This document shows positions 1 through 7,489 of a stretch of DNA of 13,442 nucleotides, in pieces. The notes beneath the pieces are model-generated. The model was not told where the DNA came from, did no database searches, and saw nothing but the letters and a program-made list of their open reading frames with translations. How positions within the stretch are numbered: the stretch's first letter is position 1; each line of letters opens with the position of its first letter. A program made the translations under genes and the position numbers. This DNA comes from Prevotella sp. CAG:924. Its GTDB lineage: Bacteria; Bacteroidota; Bacteroidia; Bacteroidales; Bacteroidaceae. The stretch covers positions 1-13,442 of the forward strand of contig HF988598.1 in assembly GCA_000431975.1 (NCBI GenBank), written 5' to 3'.

Positions 1-60
1 TATGTCAATCTGAAATTCGATATTCGTTTTTTGATCAGATCTCTGTACCGGGTAAAGTAA
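1..60 (+). CDS. 3' end of an unidentified upstream gene (partial)
   Basis: Frame 1 is open from the window edge and gives 19 residues ending at a TAA at 58-60 (YVNLKFDIRFLIRSLYRVK). The residues look like ordinary protein and the codons are not biased toward rare ones. A strong rho-independent terminator lies 114 bases downstream on the same strand, which supports a + strand gene ending here. The alternating polar/hydrophobic YVNLKFDIRF could be the last strand of a beta-barrel or beta-sandwich protein, but the piece is too short to name. Confidence is limited because only 20 codons are visible. Confidence 0.4.
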   Translation, partial: YVNLKFDIRFLIRSLYRVK

Positions 61-173
61 TGTGTCAGTGTGGATTGTCGTGAACAAGAGACATGGCCGG
101 CAACCGCTTGTGCCGGTGGCCGTATGTCAAAAGGAAGTATGTCGCGTTTCTGAAAGCATATAAGAATCATGTT

Positions 174-220
174 GAGAGGAAGGTCGCCGGAAGAGAATTA
201 GGGCAGCCTTCCTCTCTTTT
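174..220 (+). terminator. Rho-independent terminator upstream of dnaG
   Basis: The arm at 174-183 (GAGAGGAAGG) is perfectly complementary to 207-216 (CCTTCCTCTC). The helix continues inward through one mismatch to GCC (186-188) paired with GGC (202-204), leaving a loop of about 13 bases. TTTT and a further CTTGTTT follow at once. It would end transcription of the gene whose tail is at 1-60 and insulate dnaG, whose promoter begins two bases later. Confidence 0.75.
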
Positions 221-221
221 C

Positions 222-252
222 TTGTTTATACCGAAAAGAATGCGTAATTTTG
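222..252 (+). promoter_or_regulatory. Bacteroidota-type promoter of dnaG
   Basis: TTG at 222-224 serves as the -33 element and TAATTTTG at 245-252 is an exact match to the -7 consensus TAnnTTTG, with a 20-base spacer. The ATG at 275 lies 22 bases after the -7 box, giving a short A-rich leader. The promoter starts immediately after the terminator at 174-220. Confidence 0.7.
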
Positions 253-274
253 CAATAAGAAACCATAAAAACGG

Positions 275-331
275 ATGATAGACAGACTGACTGTAGAACG
301 GATTAAAGAAGCCGCCAATATAGTGGAGGTG
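275..331 (+). other. dnaG: Detached 5' codons of dnaG (true start ATG 275)
   Basis: Reading from ATG 275 gives MIDRLTVERIKEAANIVEV, the conserved N-terminus of bacterial primase (usually MIDxxTIxxI, then AANIVEVV). It runs directly into GDYVSLKRAG, encoded from 363, if bases 332-359 are skipped. As written, this frame goes out of register in the 332-359 tract and ends at TAA 401-403. The promoter and A-rich leader sit correctly for this ATG, so I take 275 as the biological start of dnaG. Confidence 0.75.
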
Positions 332-359
332 GGGGGGGATTTTTTTTTTTTTTAAAGGG
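332..359 (+). other. 28-base homopolymeric tract interrupting dnaG
   Basis: The tract reads G7-A-T14-A3-G3, and one more G on each side makes the runs G8 and G4. It falls exactly between the codons for ...IVEV (ending 331) and VGDYV... (starting 360), where primases have no insertion. Its length is not a multiple of three, so it breaks the frame. Compared with the 28 bases that follow (360-387), it matches at 17 positions with the same order of G, AT, T, A and G blocks. It therefore looks like a degraded, homopolymerised second copy of the next ten codons. An assembly or sequencing artefact at a contig join is the simplest explanation; a real slippage-prone tract is the alternative. Confidence 0.85.
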
Positions 360-2336
360 GTGGGCGATTATGTGTCGTTGAAGCGGGCGGGAGCCAACTA
401 TAAAGGTCTCTGCCCCTTCCATAATGAGAAGACGCCGTCGTTCATCGTCTCACCGGCACGTGGCACGTGTCATTGTTTCGGTTGCGGCAAGGGCGGCAAT
501 GCCATCTCTTTCCTCATGGAGATGGAGCAGATCACCTATCCAGAGGCGTTGCGGCGTCTGGCCGCCAAATATCACATCGAGATCAGGGAGCGGGAGCTTA
601 CCGACAGCGAGAAGGAAGAGCAGAGCCGGCGTGAGTCGATGTTCATTGTCAATGAGTGGGCCACGGGTTATTTTGAGGATCTGCTTCATCATCATGCTGA
701 CGGTGTGGCCATCGGCATGCAGTACTATCGCTCGCGTGGCTTTAGGGACGACATTATCCGGAAGTTCCATCTGGGATATGATGTTACTGACCGTCATGCC
801 CTTGCCCGTGAGGCCAAGAAGAAAGGCTATCAGCGTGAGTTCGTCCGGCAGGTGGGGCTGTGCTATGAGAATGACCGGGGTGAGCTTATCGACCGCTATT
901 CCGGACGGGTCATCTTCCCTTGGATGAACTCTGCCGGTAAGGTGGTGGGTTTCTCGGCCCGTGTGCTTGACCAGCGCACGAAGGGTGTGGAGCAGAAATA
1001 TGTCAACTCGCCCGACAGCGACATCTTCCATAAGGACCATGAGCTGTATGGCTTCTATCAGGCCAAGCAGGCCATCAACCGTGAGGGCATGGCTTTCATC
1101 GTCGAGGGACAGGCCGATGTCATCTCCATGCATCAGTGCGGCATAGAGAATGTGGTGGCCGGGTCGGGTACGGCACTCTCTCCCCATCAGATCCATCTGC
1201 TACATCGTTTTGTCAATGATCTCACGCTTATCTACGATGATGATGCGGCAGGACACCATGCGGCGCTCGAAGGTATCGACAAGGTGCTTGCCGAGGGAAT
1301 GAATGTACGGATTGTCGTCCTGCCCGACGGTGACGACCCCGACAGTTACTCACGCAAGCATACGGCTGCCGACTTCCGCAAATACGTGGAGGAGCACCAG
1401 ACCGACTTCATCCAGTATAAGACACAGGTGCTGCTGCAGGGCGTCACTGATCCTCAGCAGCGTGCGGCCGGGGTGAGCTCCATCGTCCGCTCGATATCGC
1501 AGGTGCAGAACCCGATCTTGCGTGATACCTATCTCCATGACTCCGCCCGGCAGTTGGGTTATACGGAGGCGGTCCTCATCAATCAGATGAACAATTTTAT
1601 CCGTGAGCGGCAAGGTAGCCGAGGGTATGCGTCACCATCCGCACAGCAGTCCGCGGCTTCCGGCCCGTCAGCAGTGACCGGTGGCGGTCAGCCGGCTCCT
1701 GTTAAGGCAGATGCACCTGCAGGCGTCACCGGGACTCCTGCTGCCAAGCCGGCAGCGACGGACACTGCTATGACCAACGTGGAGATGATGCTCGCCCAAC
1801 TCATTATCCGCCATGGCGAGTGGGTGATCTTTTCCAATGTGGAAGGTGATGACGGACAAGTGTACGACCTTACCGTCGCCCAATATGTGTATTACATGCT
1901 GCATAATGATGAGCTTCAGTTCCATGACGCTCTGCTCAATCAGATTCTTCTGGAGGCTGTAGAACATAGCGGGGAGGAGAATTTTAAGGCCGAGTCTTAT
2001 TTTATCGGACACTCTAACATTGAGATCAGCCGACTGGCAGTCCGACTTACCGCCGATCCTTTCCATGTCCACCAGAAAGAGAGCGAGCCGCTCAATGAGG
2101 CGGATGCCCGTCAGCGTCTCGTGACGAAGACGGAGGATCTGCGTAACCGGGCTACTCACTTGGTGCTCGATTACCGTATGAAATATGTCGAGGGACAGTT
2201 GCGGCAGCTGCAGGCTCAGATACGTGGCGTGAGAGATGACAAGGAGGAACTGATGAGGCTGATGAAACAGTATAGTGACATGCAGCATATCCGCAACGAG
2301 CTGGCCAAACAGCTTGGCAGCAATATCATGGTATGA
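360..2336 (+). CDS. dnaG: DNA primase DnaG (frame broken near the 5' end)
   Basis: DnaG makes the RNA primers for lagging-strand synthesis at the replication fork, working with the replicative helicase DnaB. The continuous frame starts at GTG 360, but that codon corresponds to an internal Val; the real start is ATG 275 (described separately). Numbered from 360, the CHC2 zinc finger is C18, H21, C39 and C42. The catalytic core and TOPRIM domain follow, with the acidic residue in VEGQADV (E249) and the YDDDAAG metal site at about D293-D295. A low-complexity Ala/Pro/Ser/Gly linker spans roughly residues 420-470. The C-terminal helical region (about 475-658) is the expected DnaB-interacting domain. 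Total length of about 680 residues, once the first 19 are restored, is normal for the phylum. It is followed by 170 bases without a clear terminator. Identity is very secure; only the 5' end is in doubt. Confidence 0.95.
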   Translation: MGDYVSLKRAGANYKGLCPFHNEKTPSFIVSPARGTCHCFGCGKGGNAISFLMEMEQITYPEALRRLAAKYHIEIRERELTDSEKEEQSRRESMFIVNEWATGYFEDLLHHHADGVAIGMQYYRSRGFRDDIIRKFHLGYDVTDRHALAREAKKKGYQREFVRQVGLCYENDRGELIDRYSGRVIFPWMNSAGKVVGFSARVLDQRTKGVEQKYVNSPDSDIFHKDHELYGFYQAKQAINREGMAFIVEGQADVISMHQCGIENVVAGSGTALSPHQIHLLHRFVNDLTLIYDDDAAGHHAALEGIDKVLAEGMNVRIVVLPDGDDPDSYSRKHTAADFRKYVEEHQTDFIQYKTQVLLQGVTDPQQRAAGVSSIVRSISQVQNPILRDTYLHDSARQLGYTEAVLINQMNNFIRERQGSRGYASPSAQQSAASGPSAVTGGGQPAPVKADAPAGVTGTPAAKPAATDTAMTNVEMMLAQLIIRHGEWVIFSNVEGDDGQVYDLTVAQYVYYMLHNDELQFHDALLNQILLEAVEHSGEENFKAESYFIGHSNIEISRLAVRLTADPFHVHQKESEPLNEADARQRLVTKTEDLRNRATHLVLDYRMKYVEGQLRQLQAQIRGVRDDKEELMRLMKQYSDMQHIRNELAKQLGSNIMV

Positions 2337-2450
2337 CCCTGTAGATCATAGCATTCGAAAACCGATTACGGAAATATTAAACTGGTGAAAAGCAAGATGA
2401 GCGGAATCAGTGGAAACGGATTGTCTCTAATTAATAAAAACATTTAATAA

Positions 2451-2483
2451 TTGGCATATTCCCATATTTATTCCGTATATTTG
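2451..2483 (+). promoter_or_regulatory. Promoter of the TPR protein gene
   Basis: TATATTTG at 2476-2483 matches the Bacteroidota -7 consensus TAnnTTTG exactly. TTG at 2451-2453 lies 22 bases upstream, slightly longer than the usual spacing. The ATG at 2507 follows 23 bases after the -7 box. The surrounding 2430-2500 stretch is distinctly AT-rich compared with the flanking genes, as expected for a promoter region. Confidence 0.6.
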
Positions 2484-2506
2484 TATAAATAAAGAATTGT
2501 GAGATA

Positions 2507-4231
2507 ATGGACGTATTCTTCTTATACGGATTGCTGGTAGTCATTGTCGTTGCCTTGCTGGTCTGGTACTTCTTCACGCACCGGCCGGATAAGCTCGTGC
2601 CCATTATCGACGATCAGAAATGCCATCGTATCCTTCTTACAAAAGCGTTGCGACAGCTCAACAGCAAGATTACATGGAAGAAGGATAAGGATGAGTGGGA
2701 GGGAATATTCGATTATCAGAGCGGTCATTTCCGGGTGCGTCAGACCAAAGATACTCCTTATCTTCAGTTGATGTATCTCTTTTTCTATGAGACCGACTTC
2801 TCCGATCTGGAGCTCGTCCGGGAGATCTGTAATCTCTGCAACAAGAATACGGAGATCAGCAAGCTGGTCTATTCCATTGATGAGAAGCAGGGCACTGTCG
2901 ACTTGCATGTCCTTGAAGGGTTGATGCTTCCCGCGAAGCATGCTGTCGGGACACTGCAGCGTGCCCTTAATGAGATCTTCTCGTGGCAGAATGCCTTCAC
3001 CCGCCGGTACAACGAGGCCAAGGGCGAGAATGACAAGACGCCTGGCCGTGATCAGGAGAAATCGGCAGCCTCCATCTCACGCGAGTTATATATGCTTCAT
3101 GAGATGGAGATGGCACGGCAGACCGGACAGGCTGAGTGGCACACTAGTGAGCGCTCGCCGGAACCTCTTCGGCAGCTCTTGGCCTCTGCGTTGAACATGA
3201 CGGATATCGTGCCGGCCCGTCTGACGCGTTTTCATGAGGAAGGCCCGTCAGAGGTGATTGACGATCCGGAAAGGATTCTTAATTTCCATTATGCCGACAG
3301 CCTGATCCGTGACAATCAGTGGGCAGGCACATCGGCCGTGCTCCGTCTCGACTATTATGATCCGCGCCGTCCGGCCCGTCTGCGCCATCTGCTGATCGTT
3401 CTCAATCGTGAGGACCAGACGGCGGAGACCCTTTACTATCGTGCTACGCTTACCCGCATTCCCCTTAGTGCCGACCGGCAGATGCGGACAGATGCCGTCG
3501 AAGGCGACGATCTGTCGCGTAGCGTGTTGCTGGGCTATGATCTGGATTCAGACAAGCAGGCGGACAAGTTCCAATACATCTGGAAAGAGGCCGAGGCCAA
3601 GCAGCAGGCCGGCTCAACAGAGACGCTGACCGATGATGAGCGGCTGTTGCTCTCACTCAAGGACGCACACACGGGTCTGAACGTCTACCGTGGTAAGCAG
3701 CTCTTCCTGCAACGCCGCTACTATGAGGCATTGCTGTTGTTGGAGGATGCTTACCGACGTATCATCCGGCTGTCGGCCAAGGATCTGCATGCGATGCAGG
3801 ATGTCTATTTCGAGGTGTGCTATCTGGTGGGCTTCTGCTATTCCCAGCTTCATCAGTACGAGCGTGCCGCCTATTATCTCGAATTCACTCTTCCGCTTCA
3901 TCGTGTAAACTATACGGAGGCTTATGTGAACACTCTCGTGGCCGCAGGCGATATCCGCAGCCTCAATGTCATCGACACCCTGTTGTCCCAGGTGATACCG
4001 TCATCGGATGATGAGGACGATGAGGAGCATGCGCATGACAGCCAGCCCTTGGAGGAGCTGATGCCCTTTGCCAACTTCCTTCGACGCAGCAAGGCGACGG
4101 TGCTGATCACACAGCAGCGTTATAAGGAGGCGGAGGCATTGCTGCAGGAGCTTCTCAACGATCCCGAGAATACGGCCTTTGTCCTCAAGGAACTGGCACA
4201 TATCAGGAAACTGAAAGGAGAGAAAGGATGA
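2507..4231 (+). CDS. Membrane-anchored TPR protein with possible YbjN-like N-terminal domain
   Basis: This 574-residue protein has one N-terminal membrane segment (about residues 4-24, FFLYGLLVVIVVALLVWYFF) followed by a positively charged stretch, so the bulk probably faces the cytoplasm. Residues about 35-165 form a compact alpha/beta region. Its pattern, including LVREICNLCNKNTEISKLVY followed by two strands and a long helix, resembles the YbjN / type III chaperone-like fold; this is my inference. Residues about 389-420, 431-464 and 525-552 look like tetratricopeptide helical pairs (for example RYYEALLLLEDAYRRI and RYKEAEALLQELL), which usually mediate protein-protein contacts. A very acidic loop (SSDDEDDEEHAHD, about 498-510) interrupts the TPR region. 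It has its own promoter and sits 87 bases before queD. No enzymatic motif is visible and the function is unknown. Confidence 0.85.
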   Translation: MDVFFLYGLLVVIVVALLVWYFFTHRPDKLVPIIDDQKCHRILLTKALRQLNSKITWKKDKDEWEGIFDYQSGHFRVRQTKDTPYLQLMYLFFYETDFSDLELVREICNLCNKNTEISKLVYSIDEKQGTVDLHVLEGLMLPAKHAVGTLQRALNEIFSWQNAFTRRYNEAKGENDKTPGRDQEKSAASISRELYMLHEMEMARQTGQAEWHTSERSPEPLRQLLASALNMTDIVPARLTRFHEEGPSEVIDDPERILNFHYADSLIRDNQWAGTSAVLRLDYYDPRRPARLRHLLIVLNREDQTAETLYYRATLTRIPLSADRQMRTDAVEGDDLSRSVLLGYDLDSDKQADKFQYIWKEAEAKQQAGSTETLTDDERLLLSLKDAHTGLNVYRGKQLFLQRRYYEALLLLEDAYRRIIRLSAKDLHAMQDVYFEVCYLVGFCYSQLHQYERAAYYLEFTLPLHRVNYTEAYVNTLVAAGDIRSLNVIDTLLSQVIPSSDDEDDEEHAHDSQPLEELMPFANFLRRSKATVLITQQRYKEAEALLQELLNDPENTAFVLKELAHIRKLKGEKG

Positions 4232-4236
4232 CCCGG

Positions 4237-4272
4237 TACGGCCTGCCGTAGGAAGCGAACCGGCAATCCGGT
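4237..4272 (+). other. Two short hairpins between the TPR gene and queD
   Basis: TACGG (4237-4241) pairs with CCGTA (4246-4250) around CCTG, and ACCGG (4259-4263) pairs with CCGGT (4268-4272) around CAAT. Neither is followed by a T-run, so they are poor intrinsic terminators. They could be a weak attenuator or 3' end processing signal for the gene ending at 4231. The 87-base gap also contains TAATTTTT at 4296-4303, one base off a -7 box, so queD may have its own weak promoter. I do not see the conserved core of a preQ1 riboswitch. Confidence 0.3.
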
Positions 4273-4318
4273 AAGATCACTAATAGTATAGTAGTTAATT
4301 TTTAGCCGCAAATAAAAT

Positions 4319-4669
4319 ATGTATTACATAAAAAAGACCCTGGAAATTTCTGCTGCCCATCAGCTGCATCTTTCCTACGCCAGCAAGTGCAGTCATCTGC
4401 ATGGTCATAACTGGAATGTGACAGTGTATTGCCGTGCCGAGCAACTCAATGAGGACGGTATGGTGACAGACTTTGGACATATCAAGGAACAGATCCACGG
4501 CCGGCTCGATCATAAGAACATCAACGATGTGCTTCCTTTCAATCCTACGGCGGAAAATATCGCCCGTTGGATCGTTGACACCATTCCCGAATGTTATTGT
4601 GCGAAGGTGGAGGAGAGCCGTAATAATGTAGCAGTCTATACCGCCGATGATGCGGCACCTATCTTCTGA
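4319..4669 (+). CDS. queD: 6-carboxy-5,6,7,8-tetrahydropterin synthase QueD
   Basis: QueD converts 7,8-dihydroneopterin triphosphate to 6-carboxytetrahydropterin, the second committed step toward preQ0 and queuosine. At 116 residues it has the normal length of the family. The zinc ligands H14, H28 and H30 are present (SAAHQL and HLHGHNW), as are the catalytic Cys (C24), the Asp-His pair of the active site (D64-H65 in LDHKNIN) and the C-terminal substrate-binding Glu (E98/E99 region). The gene for the next pathway enzyme, queE, starts nine bases after the stop, which strongly supports QueD over the related 6-pyruvoyl-tetrahydropterin synthase. No queC or queF is in the window, so the rest of the pathway must be encoded elsewhere. 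Confidence 0.93.
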   Translation: MYYIKKTLEISAAHQLHLSYASKCSHLHGHNWNVTVYCRAEQLNEDGMVTDFGHIKEQIHGRLDHKNINDVLPFNPTAENIARWIVDTIPECYCAKVEESRNNVAVYTADDAAPIF

Positions 4670-4678
4670 TTGACAGTC

Positions 4679-5293
4679 ATGTATAAAGTAAACGAGATCT
4701 TCTATTCTCTGCAGGGTGAAGGACGCAATACCGGTCGTCCGGCTGTCTTCATCCGGTTCAGCGGTTGTAATCTGCAGTGCTCTTTCTGCGATACCGACTT
4801 TCTGCGCTATGAGCCCCTGACGGCTGAGGAGATCGTGCACCGGGCTCTCGCCAGTCTGCCGGCGTCGTTGGCCGCCCGTCTTCAGCAGGACGTACCTGCC
4901 AGCCCCGCTCCTATGGTGGTGCTTACGGGTGGTGAGCCGACACTGCAGGCCGACAACGCACTGATCGACCAGCTTCATGCCGCCGGCTTCCGTGCCGTCG
5001 CCATGGAGAGCAATGGAACGAAGGAACCGCCCACCCGTCTCGACTGGCTGACGGTGTCGCCAAAGGAGAAGGTGACGGTGAGATATTGCAATGAGTTGAA
5101 AGTGGTCTTCGACGCCAAGATCGATCCCATGCGTTGGGATGCTATCCAGGCCGATTTCCGCTATCTGCAGCCCTGCGATACGGGTGATGCGTCACGCAAT
5201 CGGCAGATCACGGAGGCCTGCATCAGCTACATTAAGGACCATCCTCAATGGAGGCTGAGCCTTCAGACGCATAAGCTTTTAAATATAAGGTAA
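4679..5293 (+). CDS. queE: 7-carboxy-7-deazaguanine synthase QueE (radical SAM)
   Basis: QueE is a radical S-adenosylmethionine enzyme that rearranges 6-carboxytetrahydropterin into 7-carboxy-7-deazaguanine, the step after QueD. The protein begins MYKVNEIFYSLQGEG, the family's typical N-terminus. The iron-sulfur cluster cysteines are C30, C34 and C37 (SGCNLQCSFC, a CxxxCxxC arrangement) and the SAM-binding TGGEP lies at 83-87. At 204 residues it is a normal length. I start it at ATG 4679 rather than the in-frame TTG at 4670, because the shorter form begins exactly where homologues begin. It lies nine bases after queD and seven bases before cls, so the three genes are probably cotranscribed. 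Confidence 0.93.
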   Translation: MYKVNEIFYSLQGEGRNTGRPAVFIRFSGCNLQCSFCDTDFLRYEPLTAEEIVHRALASLPASLAARLQQDVPASPAPMVVLTGGEPTLQADNALIDQLHAAGFRAVAMESNGTKEPPTRLDWLTVSPKEKVTVRYCNELKVVFDAKIDPMRWDAIQADFRYLQPCDTGDASRNRQITEACISYIKDHPQWRLSLQTHKLLNIR

Positions 5294-5300
5294 AAGGTAA

Positions 5301-6722
5301 ATGGAGATTCTGCGCTGGGCATTCATAGCTTGTTATCTGATCGCCTCTTTTCTGGTGATGCTCCGGATACTGATGGACAATCGGCAGCCGGCAAAGACTA
5401 TGGCGTGGGTGCTCGTGCTCTTCTTCCTGCCTGTACTGGGCATTATCTTATATTTCTTTTTCGGACGCGACACGCGAAAGGAGCGTTATGTGAGTCAGCG
5501 GTCGCTCGATCAGCTGACCAAGCGCTCCATGCTCGAGTTTGCCGAACAGCACGATCTCCACTTGCCGGAGCGTCACCGGCCGCTGATCAATCTCTTCAGC
5601 AATCAGAACATGGCGCTGCCTTTCAAGGACAACGAGGTGGAGATCTTCACTTCGGGCTATACCTTTTTCCCCGCCTTGCTGCGTGAGCTCAGCAAGGCGC
5701 GCGACCATATCCATATCGACTGGTTTATTATCGACGATGATCCGTTGGGCAATCTTTTCACCGATGTGCTGATCGACAAGGCGCGTGAGGGTGTGGAGAT
5801 CCGTCTGCTCTACGACGATGTGGGTTGCTGGCATGTGCCCAATCGCTTCTTTGAGCGTTTGCGAGAGGCAGGCATCGATGTCCATCCTTTCATGCCGGTG
5901 CGGTTTCCTATGGCCACCTCGTCGGTCAACTATCGCAACCACCGCAAGCTGTGTATCATCGACGGCAAGGTGGGCTTCATCGGAGGAATGAATATAGCAC
6001 GGCGTTATGTCCAGGGCACGTCGATCCCCTGGCGCGACACCCACCTGCTGATCCGTGGCGGCGCTGTCTATGGCATCCAGCGTGCGTTCCTTGTCGACTG
6101 GTATTTTGTCGACCGTACTCTGATCACCGACCGCAGATATTATCCGGATACCGACTCACGGATACAGAACAACTGTCTGGCGCAGATCGTCACAACGAGC
6201 CCCATCAACCCATGGCCCGACATAGAGCAGGGCTATGTGCGGATCCTGCTCGAGGCCAAGCGTTATGTCTATATGGAGAGCCCTTATTTCCTGCCGACCG
6301 AGCCGGTGCTCTTCGCCATGAGCACGGCTGCCCTTGCCGGCGTGGACATACGGCTGATCGTACCGCTGAAGAGCGATACGCCGCTCGTCGATGTGGCCAG
6401 CATATCCTATCTGCGCGAGGCTGTCAAAGCCGGCATAAAGGTGTATTTCTATACGCCGGGCTTTAATCACTCAAAGTTGCTTGTATCGGATGACTACATC
6501 TGTACCTGCGGAAGTACCAACATCGACTTCCGCAGTTTTGAACTGATGTTTGAGTCTAATGTGTTTTTCTACGACGAGGGGATGGCTCTCCGTTTGAAAA
6601 AGGTGTTTATGGACGATCTTGCTCAAAGCGTTCCTTCCAGTCAGGTGCGCCGGATGAGCCATGAGTCGTTCCTCCGCCGGTTGTGGGAGAGCCTTGTGCG
6701 TCTGTTGAGTCCGTTGATGTAA
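5301..6722 (+). CDS. cls: Cardiolipin synthase (phospholipase D family)
   Basis: Cardiolipin synthase condenses two phosphatidylglycerol molecules (or PG with another phospholipid donor) into cardiolipin at the inner membrane. The 473-residue protein has two N-terminal membrane segments (about 5-22 and 33-54), then FGRDTRKERY, as in ClsA-type enzymes. It carries two HKD catalytic motifs: H214-K216-D221 in NHRKLCIID and H390-K392-D397 in NHSKLLVSD, each followed by the usual GG/GS..N segment (GGMNIARRY and GSTNIDFRSF). Both active-site halves are intact. Start ATG 5301 is preceded by AAGGTAA and lies seven bases after the queE stop, so translation and transcription are probably linked to queDE. 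The pairing with queuosine genes has no obvious biochemical reason. It converges with rsmD, 22 bases away. Confidence 0.93.
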   Translation: MEILRWAFIACYLIASFLVMLRILMDNRQPAKTMAWVLVLFFLPVLGIILYFFFGRDTRKERYVSQRSLDQLTKRSMLEFAEQHDLHLPERHRPLINLFSNQNMALPFKDNEVEIFTSGYTFFPALLRELSKARDHIHIDWFIIDDDPLGNLFTDVLIDKAREGVEIRLLYDDVGCWHVPNRFFERLREAGIDVHPFMPVRFPMATSSVNYRNHRKLCIIDGKVGFIGGMNIARRYVQGTSIPWRDTHLLIRGGAVYGIQRAFLVDWYFVDRTLITDRRYYPDTDSRIQNNCLAQIVTTSPINPWPDIEQGYVRILLEAKRYVYMESPYFLPTEPVLFAMSTAALAGVDIRLIVPLKSDTPLVDVASISYLREAVKAGIKVYFYTPGFNHSKLLVSDDYICTCGSTNIDFRSFELMFESNVFFYDEGMALRLKKVFMDDLAQSVPSSQVRRMSHESFLRRLWESLVRLLSPLM

Positions 6723-6731
6723 CGGACGCCC

Positions 6732-6744
6732 CCGAATTATTCGG
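6732..6744. terminator. Possible small bidirectional hairpin between cls and rsmD
   Basis: CCGAA (6732-6736) and TTCGG (6740-6744) pair perfectly around TTA in the 22-base gap between two convergent stop codons. The stem is only five base pairs and the adjoining T-content is modest (TTATTG on the + side). It may contribute to termination in both directions but is weak evidence alone. Confidence 0.3.
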
Positions 6745-7326
6745 TTATTGCTCTTCCGATGGGTTTTCCTCGGGAGTGTCGGTAGCCGGTTCCTTCTTTT
6801 TGAACAGCGAGAAGTTCACGCTGCCGTAGTTGCGGTGATCAATGAAATAAGGATGGTTGGAGAAGTCGTTCTTCTTGCCGTGCTCGAAGACGAAGAGACC
6901 GTCCGGCTTCAGCAGGTCGTATTGGAAGATCAGGTCGGGTATCTGAGGCAGTTGCTCCAGGGCATAGGGTGGGTCGGCGAAGATCACGTCGAACTGCTGG
7001 CGGCACGATTTGAGAAAGCGGAACACATCGCCGCGGATCAGCAGATAGTTGTCCACCTTGAGGTAGTCCATGCATGCCTTGATCCACCGTGCGTGGTCGC
7101 GGTCCATCTCCACGCCTGTGACCGATGCACAGCCGCGTGAGAGCATCTCCAGTGAGATGCTGCCGGTACCGGCAAAAAGATCCAGTGCCATGGCGCCGTC
7201 CCAGTCGATGTAGCTCTGCATGACGTTGAAGATGTTCTCCTTGGCCATGTCTGTCGTCGGACGGGCCTTGAAAGTATGAGGTACGTCGAACTTGCGTCCT
7301 TTGTATTTTCCTGTTATGATACGCAT
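6745..7326 (-). CDS. rsmD: 16S rRNA (guanine(966)-N2)-methyltransferase RsmD
   Basis: RsmD methylates N2 of G966 of 16S rRNA in the 30S subunit using S-adenosylmethionine. The 193-residue protein begins MRIITGKYKGRKF, followed by the family-typical RPTTDMAKENIFN. SAM-binding motif I is LDLFAGTGS (from L48), and the N2-methylating catalytic motif DPPY is at 118-121. The C-terminal tail (about 175-193) is acidic and probably disordered. It is the last gene of a minus-strand unit, 163 bases after the DUF3822 gene; I see no promoter consensus in that gap, so read-through from upstream is likely. The initiating ATG is preceded by an A/T-rich stretch and no Shine-Dalgarno sequence. Confidence 0.94.
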   Translation of the reverse strand: MRIITGKYKGRKFDVPHTFKARPTTDMAKENIFNVMQSYIDWDGAMALDLFAGTGSISLEMLSRGCASVTGVEMDRDHARWIKACMDYLKVDNYLLIRGDVFRFLKSCRQQFDVIFADPPYALEQLPQIPDLIFQYDLLKPDGLFVFEHGKKNDFSNHPYFIDHRNYGSVNFSLFKKKEPATDTPEENPSEEQ

Positions 7327-7489
7327 AATGATTATTATTTTCCAGTGGTGATAGGGGCTTGTTGCTGTGGGGCGTGATATTAAGGGCGAGCCGGTTGGCG
7401 GCTTTCCTTGGATATGTGGCGTATTTCCAGAAGGGAGTCTCTTAGTATGGGCTTTCCTCTATCGTTTCAAGGTCGTTGTGCCGTAGCGT

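Noticed and set aside
93..278. 61-codon + strand open frame upstream of dnaG
   Set aside because: It runs through the terminator (174-220) and the dnaG promoter (222-252), starts inside a GC-rich hairpin (about 95-121) and has no recognisable protein pattern.
450..1196. 248-codon minus-strand open frame
   Set aside because: Antisense shadow of dnaG, whose + strand frame carries the zinc finger and TOPRIM motifs across the same bases.
4232..4318. preQ1 riboswitch upstream of queD
   Set aside because: Such a switch would fit the pathway, but the conserved stem-loop with an A-rich tail is not there; only two tiny hairpins are present.
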